Assembly (NCBI RefSeq): GCF_000276665.1
Contig: NW_004955474.1
Span: forward strand, 11,915,410 to 11,979,409
Length of the DNA: 64,000 nucleotides
Source: Chinchilla lanigera
Taxonomy: Eukaryota; Chordata; Mammalia; Rodentia; Chinchillidae
Direction: 5' to 3'
In this document: positions 47,113 through 59,100 of the stretch, one piece after another
How the letters are laid out: each line of letters opens with the position of its first letter
How positions within the stretch are numbered: position 1 is the stretch's first letter
Translations under genes and position numbers: made by a program
Notes under the pieces: generated by a model
What the model was told of the DNA's origin: nothing
Seen by the model: the letters and a program-made list of their open reading frames with translations, nothing else
Database searches by the model: none

Positions 47113-50100
47113 GAAAAGAAAAGAAAAGAAAAGATAGTTTTGACCTCATGAATCTTCTCTGAAGGTCCCAGAGATTTCCAGGAATTGTTGGGCTGGCCCA
47201 CACTTTGAGAACTACTGGTCTCTGAATTCAATACAGCTCAACAAGATATTTACAAAATACAACAGATCATTAAAAAGATCATGTATCATGACCAAATTGG
47301 TTTCATCCTAGGGGCACAACGATGGTTCATAGAATGCATATCAATAAAAGTAACACACTATATAAATAGAATAAAAAAATCACATGATGATCTCAACAAA
47401 TAGAGAAAGGACTTTAGGACTTAAAATGATAAAAGCCATTTATGACAAACCCATTGCCAATATCATATTAAATTCGAAAAACTGAAAGCATTCCCATTAA
47501 AATCAGAAACAAAATAAGGATGTTCACTCTTTTTTTTTTAAGGATGTTCACTCTTGTCATTCCTGTATTTCAAAATTTAGCCAGAGCAATTAGGCAAGAG
47601 AAGGAAGTAAAGAGGATTGAATAGGAAAAGAAGTTAAAATATCCTTATTAGCAGATGGCATGATCTTTCACAGAGCATCTAAAACAGTCCAGCAGAAAAG
47701 TCTTTGAAGTAATAAACAAACTTAGCAAAGTGGCAGAATACAAAATAAACACACAAATGTCACTAATATTCCTATACACCAAGAATGAACCAATTGAGAA
47801 AGAAATCAGGGAAACAATCTGATTTACAATAGCCTCAATAAAATTAAATGCTTCAGAACTAACCTGAATAATCAAGGAAGTGAAAGACCTTTATAACAAA
47901 AACTATAAACAGTGCTCTGAAAGAAGAGAGTGAAGAGGACATTAAAAAATACAAAGATATCCCCTATTCCTGGATAGGCAGAAATAACCTTATCAAAATG
48001 GTCATATTATAAAAGATGATATAAGGATTTAATGTAATCCCCATCAAAATACCATCAGCTTTTTTCACAGAACTATAAAGAATAATTCTAAAATATATAT
48101 GGAAACAGAAAAGACCCAGAATAGCCAAAGGAATACTGGGCAACATAAGCAAGGCAGTAGGCATTATAGTCTTAGACTGCAATTTGTACTATGAAGCCAC
48201 AAAAGTAAAAACAACACAGCACTGGCCCAAAAACTCATACTGACCAATGGAACAGAGGGCACAGAAACAACCTCAAGCACCTTCAGTCAGCTATCTTCAA
48301 CAAGGTGGGCAAAAACATATGATGGAGGAGAGACAGATTCTAACAAATGGTGCTTGAAAAAGTGGTTATTAATATGCAAAGCAATGACTCTTAATCCATA
48401 TCACTCACTCTGCACTAAAATTAAACCAAAATGGATCAGAGGTCTAGGTAGAAAAACAGAAACACAGAATCTACTGGGAAAAGAACTGGAAAAGCTCTGG
48501 TTTTTTTTGCGGATGGGGTGGTGGTTACTGGGAACTGAACTTACAACCTCATGCTTGCCAGGCAGGCACTGTGCTGCTGAGCTACATCCCCAGCCCAGTA
48601 AAGCTCTTGAAAACACAGGCATAAGCAAAGATTTCCCAAACAGAAGTTCACTGCACAAAAAATAATACCAAGAATCAACAAATGATATTTTACAAAGTTT
48701 CTACACAGCAAAGGAAAAAACCAACAGAGTGAAGAGGCAACCTACAGAGTGGGAGAACTTTTTTTACTAGTACTCCTAAGTTAATATTTAGAATATATAA
48801 AGAACTAAAAAAATTGGACTGCCAAAAATAAAAGACCCATTCAAAAATGGGCAGTTGTAGTGAATAAGACATTTCATAGAAGAAATACGAATCGCCAATA
48901 AATACATGACAAAATGCTCATCTGTAGTCATTAAAGAAATGCAAATCAAAGCACTCTTTTTTTGGGGGGGGTTCCTCTTTATTCTAGTGAAGTTCCTCTT
49001 TATTCTAGTGAAGAATGGCTGTTATTAAGAATTCAAAAAACAAATGCTAGTAGGGTTGTGGGCAAAAAGGAACCCTTATTCACTGTCAGTGGGAATGTAA
49101 ACTAGTACTATCACTTTGGAAATCAGTATGGCTATTTCTTAGAAACAAAAAATTGAAATTCCATTTGACTCAGCTATCCCTCTCTTGGGTATCTTCCCAG
49201 AAGAGGTGCAGTTATCCCCCACAGCAATACATGCATATCCATGTATATAGTAGCACAGTTCACAGTAACGAAATCATGCAAGTAGCCTGTATGTCCACCA
49301 AGAGAAGAATGGATAAAGAAAATATAATACATAAACACACTACTCAGCCACAAAGAAGGATAAATTTGAGTCATTTCTAGGAAAACAGATGGATATTGAG
49401 ACCATAATGGTAAGTGAAATAGGTCATTCACAAAAGAGTAAATATTGGATGGTCTCTGATACGAAAGAACCAGAATATAAATCATTTAAAGAACAAAATA
49501 AAGAGCCTTGTTAAGAAACAGGGAGGCAGACTGCAGAGATGAGGAGGGGATCCAGAGAAGGTGGGAGGAGGGAGGAGGAGGGACACACGAAATAAAAATG
49601 ATCAAGATGTGATATCTACAAGCATGCACACATACATGTGCGTGCACAAGCACATATACACACACATCTCAAACCCTGAGCTGAAGGTGAGCACATTACT
49701 GCAGTGCACTACTATGTAGGGACGCCGCACAGCAGGGACACTAACCCTTTTTGTTGTATATGGCACTGTTTTCGCCAGGCGGTAGCTTGTCTTTTAACTA
49801 AGAATTTGAGTGCTACTTTAAAGGTAACGACCACGAAACAATATCTAATAGAGATATCAGCAGCAGATTACGCCAAGGTATAACATGAGCTCTGTCCACC
49901 AGTTACTACACAGAAAAGTTTAAACATCATTTTGAGTACTCAGGATAAGCTGTGGGAATAGCCAATTTTTCTTAATTTTAGAAAATGAAGTCGGGGGAGG
50001 AAGGGGATGAAAAAAGAATTAAGATACGTTATATACGTGTATCCACTCTCCAGGAGGAATGTGATCACTGAGGACCGCGAACATGTACCAACGCACATAG

Positions 50101-53100
50101 AAAATTTAATTAAAAAAGGAAACCATTATCTAACAACTCTAATCAAAGCTAAATGGATTTAAAATACTTAAAATACTAATGTCAAACATAAAAATATTGG
50201 GATGTGCATGTTTAAATATTTACTTAAATGCATGTTAGATAAAGTGTGAAAAAAAGGACTATGTCTACTTACTTTCCCAAACCAGGACTGAGTTCTTTTA
50301 AGTCTTCCAATGAAGGCGTTTGGCTCAAAAGCTTCTTAAACAGAGCCAGTGGGAAAGGGATGTTGGCAACATTGCAGTTGAAAAGGGAAAGTCCACAGAG
50401 CATGCCAAAGAAAAAGTATCTCTTCTTCTCAAATTTAGGCTGAAAAGAATAAGAATCAAAAAGCATTATGGTATTTCTAATCACTACAGGAGAATGTTTA
50501 TTTTAGGTAAGTCCTTTTTCCCATTTTGTAAAATGAAATTGTCAGTTAATGCCCATAAATCCTACGGTGAGATGATTTAGCATTTATATTCGGTCACTAA
50601 ACTGACACAAGTCCTTGCCATAGTTTTGGTTCAAAGCATACCAGCAATAGAGGCATATTAGTCTTAGTAACCCTTACAACTACGTATAATTTCTTTCCAT
50701 GACTCTGGTTTCAAATTCATTGAAAAACAAGAAAGAAGCAGGATGTGTACAGAGAAAGAAAGGTTTCCACACACTCCATACATTCTAAAACTGATCAAAA
50801 GCATACACGTGTGGACAGACACAAGGAACCCAGGGAAAGGGACCCATTTTAAGGAAAATCATCACCCTATTAAAACTGAAGATCATTTCATACTCAGTGT
50901 CAGTAACTTCTCTCCTACTATGAAATATCTAGATGACCTACTTTTCTATGACATGCAATGTGTTTACTTCTGTCATGGAATACAAACACAATAAAGAGGG
51001 CCAACCTTGACTGGAAACCACATGTAGGAAGCCTCTTCGGGATATATGAACATTCCATATTCTGGCCGAGTAATCTCTTCAAACAGACAGTAGAAGAATT
51101 CTGTCTTGACTCCTCCCAGGTCATACCCAATCTCTCCACTAAAGGAAACCTGAGGAGACAGCAGGTCATGCATCATTCCCAGCAGTCTGCACTGCTGTGT
51201 ACGAAGTCTTCTTTCAGACCAGTGAAAGAATAACTGTGGCCCCAAGTTTTTGGTAGGCACTGTGGTAAGCATCTCACTATCATTTCAATCTCCCCATTAA
51301 TTCTATGAGAGTAAGGAGGCTTTGAGAATTTAAATAACTTTCCCAAGTTTATACAACAGCTTGGAGGGGCCAAGCCTAGAATTAACCCTGTCATACCCCA
51401 GCACCTGTGCAGTCTTTACCACTAAATTGACTTCAACTGGCATCACTGTCATAATCCATTAAATCTAATGAAAGTGAAGAGAGAGAGATCATAAATATTA
51501 GTATTTCAGAGAGCTAAAACCAAGAACTTGCATAAAGTGTGTAGATGTGATGGTTTACTGTTTGAAGAGGCAGAAGGCCCCTGTTGACATCAGTCTCTAA
51601 GATGAGTCTATCACCTGTGCTCACTCAGTCACCTTCTCCAGTTCCTGATTTTTCTGCTGAAATCCTTCACTTCACCTTACAAATGCATTAAGGTTTCCCT
51701 TCTTCTCAAAAGGAAAACAAAAAAATCCTAACACATCATCTCCAACCAGGACAATCTGGCTTCTTCTACTCTACAATGGCCACCTTTAGAAAACGAGTGC
51801 TGACTTCCAAAGCTCCTTTCTTCTTCAATGTTCCCTGAGGACAATGAACCTCTTTTTTTGAGACAGGATCTTGCTTTGTAGTTCAGTCTGGCCCTGAACT
51901 CTTTATGTAGCCCAGGCTAGCCTTAAACTCACGGCAATCCTCCTGCCTCAGCTTCCCAAGTGCTGGGATTACAGGCATTCACCACCATGCCCGGCTACCA
52001 TGAATCTCTGATTTCTAATCCCATGCTCTTTTTCTCATGTCTCACCCCGATTTCACTACCACCCTGTATCCTCCAGGACCCCACATTTTTCCATACACTT
52101 TTCTCTAGCTTGCTCTTATGAAGCATTCTTCGGGTTTTTCCTTCTTTTCCTAGTGGCTTAATCCTGGAATTGACCCTGGTTCTATCCAGGCATTTCTGCC
52201 TTCTCTCTGCTCTTTTCCTCACTTTCTGTTAAAATTCTGCTACCTATAGCCACTTAACTTTCCAAGCCCTGTATCTTCTCTCATGGCAGATGCTCTTTGC
52301 CATAGTTCTGTTCAACATTTCTACCTGGATATTCTCCAGAAGACCCCAAAATCTCTTACTGGCTTTTTTTGGACATATGATTCTTCCATTCGCCAGAGGT
52401 GCAATTTTCTTTTTTTTTTTTTTTTTTTTTTTGTACTGGGAATTAAACTCAGGTCCTTGCACTTGCCAGGCAGATGCTGTGTCACTGAACTAAATCCTTG
52501 GCCCAAGGTACAATTTTCAACCTCAGTGAAATATTTAAAATCTCTGCAGTAAGACCAGTTGTCAAATTATTCTTCTCCCTATCACAGGCAAGCTGCTTGT
52601 TCTCACAAAATTATCAGAAGGATTAAATGGGGTAGTATATGAAATCTCTCACACAGCGTGTGGAAAATGGTCAATGTCCAAGGAGTGTTATCTGAATTTA
52701 AAACATAGAAAAGTAATACCTAGTCTACCATCAAAACATCCTACTTAGTAAGTGTTAGCAGGCCAAATAAGTCTCAAATAGGAAGTCTACTGCCTGCTAG
52801 TTGGGCCCAAATCCCAGCTCTTAACACTTACCAGTTGTGTTAGTGCTGGGTAATTGCCCTAATAATTCTGTACTTTAGTTTTCACATTTAAAAACTGAGG
52901 CAAAAACAGAACCTACAGCACAGTGTTGCTGTGAGAGTTAAACAAGGAAGTGTGAAGCACTTTACGACACTTCTTAGCACAGGGAAGCATTCTACAGATC
53001 TGTTGTTACTATTCTTTGTCAAAAACCTACTAGACTGAGATAAGCTGAACAGTACTTACAAGCAAAACCATTGATGAACATTTATCATATAGTTAAATCC

Positions 53101-56100
53101 ACAACTATATCTCAAAATAACTCTGAGTCAATAAAAAGCAAGTTGTCTCTTGCAATCTAGGTTCCTGATCACAGCAGCAACCTACCCTAACTCCATGCTG
53201 ATTGCTATCCTTATGACGTGGCGATCAGCCAGGTGCATTGGACTATCTACCTGCCCTGGTCAGAGATAATAACCATTTTACCTGCTGCTTTAAGCCACAG
53301 GTACTAAGTGCCCATAGGTAGGTAATGAGAGAGTCAGGGAGGCCCCAAACAGACCAGCTTTGCAGCAAAGAGAGATCTTTTCCTCTCTGAGATCCTTTGT
53401 TCCTTTTGTTTATGATTTTTTTATTCTTTCAACAGCAAAAAGTGTAAATGAAAATACTTTACCCATAACTCCCTCCTCAGGTCTTCATTCTCAAATCTAC
53501 TCAGCTGATTCAGTACATCCTCAATCAAGTGCTTCCTTCTAACTCGGAGATCAAAAGTGGGCATAAAAGCTAATCCAGACTCTTCTTGTTCCAATATTCC
53601 CGCCAAACAAGCTGCAAGTTTTTTCTCCTAGGGAAAAAATGGTTAGTTTCATTTTGCTATTTGCCCTCTTTAAGTAGGAATTTATAAAAAAGAATGAATC
53701 TGTTCTTCGTAACTACTCATCTGAAAAAGGGGTAGGAGAGAGACACAGACAGAATATCCATTTTGAAACCATACTGAAATTTGGGATCACTGAAGGCTGT
53801 GGCTTTTGGCACAACAAAGAACAACCAAGTATACCGTTCTATAAAATTATCACTGGCATCTTGTTTAAAATTAGAAAGAATAGGCTACAAGAATTGAAGC
53901 AAAACAAAGTTTTTGTATCTTTCATTCTCTTTTGTTAACTGTTTCATTAATGATCATACTTAGAACTCATAAATCTATATTTTAAAAACATATGAAAGTA
54001 CATACACACATGTATCTGCATATGTAATAGTAAAAGTGATAACATACAGCTTATGTGACAAGCACTGTTCTAAATGCTTTACTTATTAACAAATTTAATC
54101 CTAATAAATACAGTGGGGTAGGAATTATCTGATATATCATCTAGGCTTCTTTTTTTTTTTTGGTGCTGGGGCGTGAACTGAGGGCCTCAAACATGTTAGG
54201 AGCACACCTCCAGGTATACCCTCAGCTTCCTAGGTACTTTTAGTTGTCCAATTTTAAGTACAGAATCATGCTGCAGGATGTAATGATACATAGAATGACT
54301 TCAACTGTAATAGTACAATGAAAAAGAGCAACTTTTTATAACTTTTATTATGTCACCACCAGAGTATGAGCCAGTTGTGAGGTCCTAATTTCAAGATGTC
54401 TATGCCACCTTTATTCATGCTGTGTATCTTTTCATTAGAATGAGCATCCTTAAACACTGGGGCTAGTTCTAATCAAGCCCAAGTTTGTTATACCCCTTTG
54501 AAAACTATTCAGACAACTATAGGCTGCTACTGCTAACTGCAAATAAAAACCTACAACTAGCCCAGTTGTTCAAGGTCTGCCCCTTGCTACTGAGCCTTAG
54601 TATGTCTTAAGGCCAACCCAACTCCAATTTGACAATCTGCTTGGCTTTGAATGCCACAAACATTAATCACCCCCAAAATATTACACTCTAAAGGCATTAT
54701 CATGTGATTTATGTTAATGAAGCAAAGAAATAGGCATACATACCTGTATTTTTAGAAGTGAGTCGGCATACAGTAGCTTAACTTTTGACAGAATATTAAA
54801 GATAAATGGAAATTGACTGAATATGACACAACACTGTATATCTACTGAAGTATCCTAAAAAACAGAAATGATGAGAATGCTGATCAATTAAAAGGACAGA
54901 GAACTTTTACAGTTTACCTCATAGCTTTAAACCCCTTCTAATTTAAGGTTTCCATACTTCCAGCCACGGCAATCAAAAGTCCTGGTCAGTAGCACTTGCA
55001 GTAAAAAATGTGTTCAACATTTATTTTATCTTATCTTTTTTGTTTTGTTTTGTTGAGACAGGGTCTTGCTCTGCAGTTCAGGCTGGCCTTGAACTCACTT
55101 TCTAGCCTAGGCTGGCCTAGAACTTGCAGTGATCCTTCTGCCTCAGCTCCCAAGTACTGGGATTACAAGCATGTGCCACCACAGCTGGCTTAACACTTAT
55201 AAACATAAGGTATACAAACCTAGTGTTTTCGATGCCCATTTATTAATTAATGATAAACTTTGAATGCTTTTCAAAGAGTCTGTTTAGCTGCAAAGAGTCT
55301 GTTGCTGCATGTGAATTAGCTTAGACGGATTTGGTAAACAGGGGGATGATAAATGTGGATAGCTGATTCATGCCTTCTCCTGGGCAAGGGTTGATATACT
55401 GAGTGAGATACTGTCTTAAAAAAGTAAAAAGTGAAAAGAGCTGGGATATGATGAGAAAAGGCTTGGAGTTCAATCCCCAATGCTAGAAGAAAAGAGGGGA
55501 GGGGAGTGGTTGTCAGTTACACTATCAGAGTAAATAATAAACATACTTAATAGAATAAAATTTTATCCAATTGCCGGGCATGGTGGTACATGCCTGTAAT
55601 CCCAGCACTTGGGAGGCTGAGACAGGAGGATTGTTGTAGGTTTGAGGCCAGCCTCAGCTACAAAGCAAGTTCAAGGCCAGTCTGAACTGCACAATGAGAC
55701 CCTGTCTCAAAAAGACAAAAAAAAAAAAAAAATATTCAATTGCCAAAGACCCAACTTTTCATGGACATAAAGAATATCTAAGAGGAAGGGGAAGGAAGGG
55801 AAGTGGGAAGAAGGTGAGGGGAAAGGAAAGCAAAGGAAAGGAAAAAGGAAAGAAAAAAGGAAAGGAAAAATGTCTAGTCGGCTCTTGCACTGGCAAGAAG
55901 AACCCTCTATCTGTATATCAAGAAAATAAAAAGGGACCCTATACCAGGACCCTTCCTCAAGGCTGCAGGCCTTCACTGAATTGCACTATGGCCACCTTAA
56001 GGGTGTGGTGTCAGTAATGCCCATCCTCCTCTGATCAGAGTATGATCAGATTTCTATCTTATTCCTTTTGTACAGTCTCATAGTCCCAGAGCAGTCCTCC

Positions 56101-59100
56101 TGAGCTGCTTGGCCAATCAACTGAAGTTTCCTCCTGGTATCTGTCACTTTTACATGTGCTCTGGCTATAAAACTGCACAGCTTTTGAGGAGACTTAGTTT
56201 TCTCATTAGTCCATCTATTAAACTGTGTGATTTTGACGAGTATAGGCTTTTCAAAAATTCATGTACAAAGTTGCAGCAGAAATGCTCACATTATGTAATT
56301 ACAAACATACAGTATTTACCAAGTTCATTTTCCAAGCGGATCTTCTATATGCTTCTCCATAAAAATTGAGCCAGTCAGTCAGTTCATCTACTTTGAAAAT
56401 CTTTTCAGGCAGTTGATACTTAGTTTGGTTTACCTTAAATAAAGTACGATGCATGAGAAAGTTTTATACTTAAAAACACTTTGCTTAGTGGTTGTTAATT
56501 ATACTATCAGAGTAAATAACCAACATTCTTAGTAGTCAGAATAAAATTTTATCCAATTGCCAGACCCAAATTTTCATGGACATAAAGAGTATCTGAGATT
56601 TAATAGTCATGGCTAATGTCATAATGATAAACTTTTAATTCACAGGAAAATTTTGAAGAATTTTAAGTTCAAAGGAAAAAAACACACGAAGCCAAGGTAC
56701 TCAGGCCTCTTTCTTTATAGCTTAACAATATGCTATTTAGACATGTTCTCAATTCTAAGGCATGCACAGAACACTGTCCTACTAGAGCATGGGGAATTTC
56801 CCAGCCCTCCATCCCAGGAGAGCATCAGGATTATTCACATACACAGATACACACACACCTGCATGCACATGCACAGATACATGAGCACACTGGTATTAGT
56901 GAGTGAGGATGCTGAATAATAATGACACTAGGTGCTTTAGACATTAGTGACCATTATTAGTGCTTGACCTGGGTAAAATAGACATAGTCCTGGCCTGAAT
57001 TACTAATTCTTAGGAGGTCCTCTGAAAACCATTTTTCCTGGGTACATTGAGTCCATTCATACAGAATATTCTTCCTGACCTTCACTCAGACCCCAACTAA
57101 TCTAGGCCTCCCTGGGTTACCACCTGAAGCCACTTCATGCCTGTAACTATGGTCCTCTGGCCTCTGCTCCTCTCAACCTTGCACTGGCATTAGTCTCCAG
57201 GTTCCTCAGAGTCACTGAGAAAGTAAGTGCTTCTCAGGACTTCTTGAGATTGCCCCGAGCCCCTGAGTTGGAAAGTTTTTTTTTTTAATTTTATCTTAAA
57301 GGAAAAAAAAAAGTAAAACAAAATTTCAAAACAAGATAATGGAGAATAACAATGGTTAATACACTGCATATTGTTATCTTTAAATTAGTTACAGAACAAG
57401 ATATCTGCATTTAATTGTCTAAATAATATTAGCACAAACCTTTCTTTTTAATGAACTAAGAGAAATTACTAGCATAACGATCTTAACTATTGTGTGTGTG
57501 TGTGTGTGTATGTATATTCCCCCCATCTTCTGCGCTGGAAAGTTTGGTATCAAGTAGTCTAGTGTCACTAGTTAGGGACAAAAGGAAATCAGGAACTCTT
57601 GCTGCTATTTCAGCATTTCTCATGATGCTCTTTTTTAAGGGTCTTTTTTTTTTTTTTTTGAGACAAGTTCTCACTATATAGCCCAGGCTGGCCTTGAACT
57701 GATGGCAATCCTCCTGTCTCAGCCTCCCAAATGCTGGGATTATAGGTGTGTATCACTACACCCAGTTATCATGATGTTCCTTTTAAGTGACAAGCATCAG
57801 AAGACATTTCCCTTGAGCTCTTCAATAAATTTCTGTTTTTCTAATACTGTGTTTTGAGTATCTTTCCCCTTTAAGAACTGTCCAAGATAGCCATTGTTTT
57901 CCAATAGTATGGCAGGCTTTTTTCTTTAGCAATATGATAGATTAGGTACCATGAGCCATCAAATACAATTAGAAATGTAGGAGAAACAGTCATTTATGAC
58001 ATTACTGATTTTATGAGTAAAGATGGAGTAATGAGATCCAAAACCAAGTGAAGATGGCACTTGCCTTAAGCGTATTTGTCAAATCAACTCAATCTGAACT
58101 TCAATTTTTCAGCGTTTGGGGATTAAAAAAAAGGAAACAAAGCCCAGACTTTCCAAATGTGGAACTCAATAAAAGAACACACCTTCATAAACCAGGGGCT
58201 CAAAGGATGAGTGAGGCTGACCTAGGAATGAATGTTTTTTTCTTTCATCCTATAGCAAATCACCTCCACCTCAACCTTAAGACCATAGAGCAATTCCAGG
58301 AAGTTTCAAAAATGCTGAGTTGGGGGAAAATACTCCCTACAAGATTTGTAATTACTAAAGGACTCTTCTACAAATTTGCACACCAACTCCTATCACCCAG
58401 AGATCTAAAAACCTTTAAGGATTTAAGTGTTTCCAGAAGCCTGGAAGAAACAAATTTTCCCTGAAGAAATCTTACCCATTAAATAATTCCAAAAGATAAA
58501 GTTCCAAGGAAATGGGAGATCATTCACACATGCAGGTCACAAAACACATGAGAACGGAGACACTAGAAAGCACCGTCCAGAAAAATATAAGATGACAGAA
58601 ACTGTCCTACAAAACCTTCAAATACCAGATTACAAGGCATATACATTTAAATAATGAAAGGAAAGCTGGAAAAGAAAAAAATGTAGGAGGATGCATTCCA
58701 TTCATAAAAATTTTAAAAACTGAAAAATTTAACATCATGATGTCTAGAGAAATACATACAGTATACATCATCATACAACAACAGAAAGGGAATGATAAAC
58801 CCCAAAGCCAAGATCATGGCTACATCCGGGAGGTGTGTATGGGGTACAATCTGTGAGGCATACATAAGCATTTCAAAAGTATTGGAAATATTTTATTTTT
58901 TAGGTTACACTGATGTTTATTGCTTTCCTTTAAACTATATGTAGATTTTCTACACAGTTGTTCCTCAGTGTCTGTGAGGGATGGGTTCCAGGACCCTCTG
59001 AGGACACCAAAATTCACGCATGCTCAAGTCCTTTAGCAATATGATAGATTAGGTACCATGAGCCATCAAATACAATTAGAAATGTAGGAGAAACATTATA

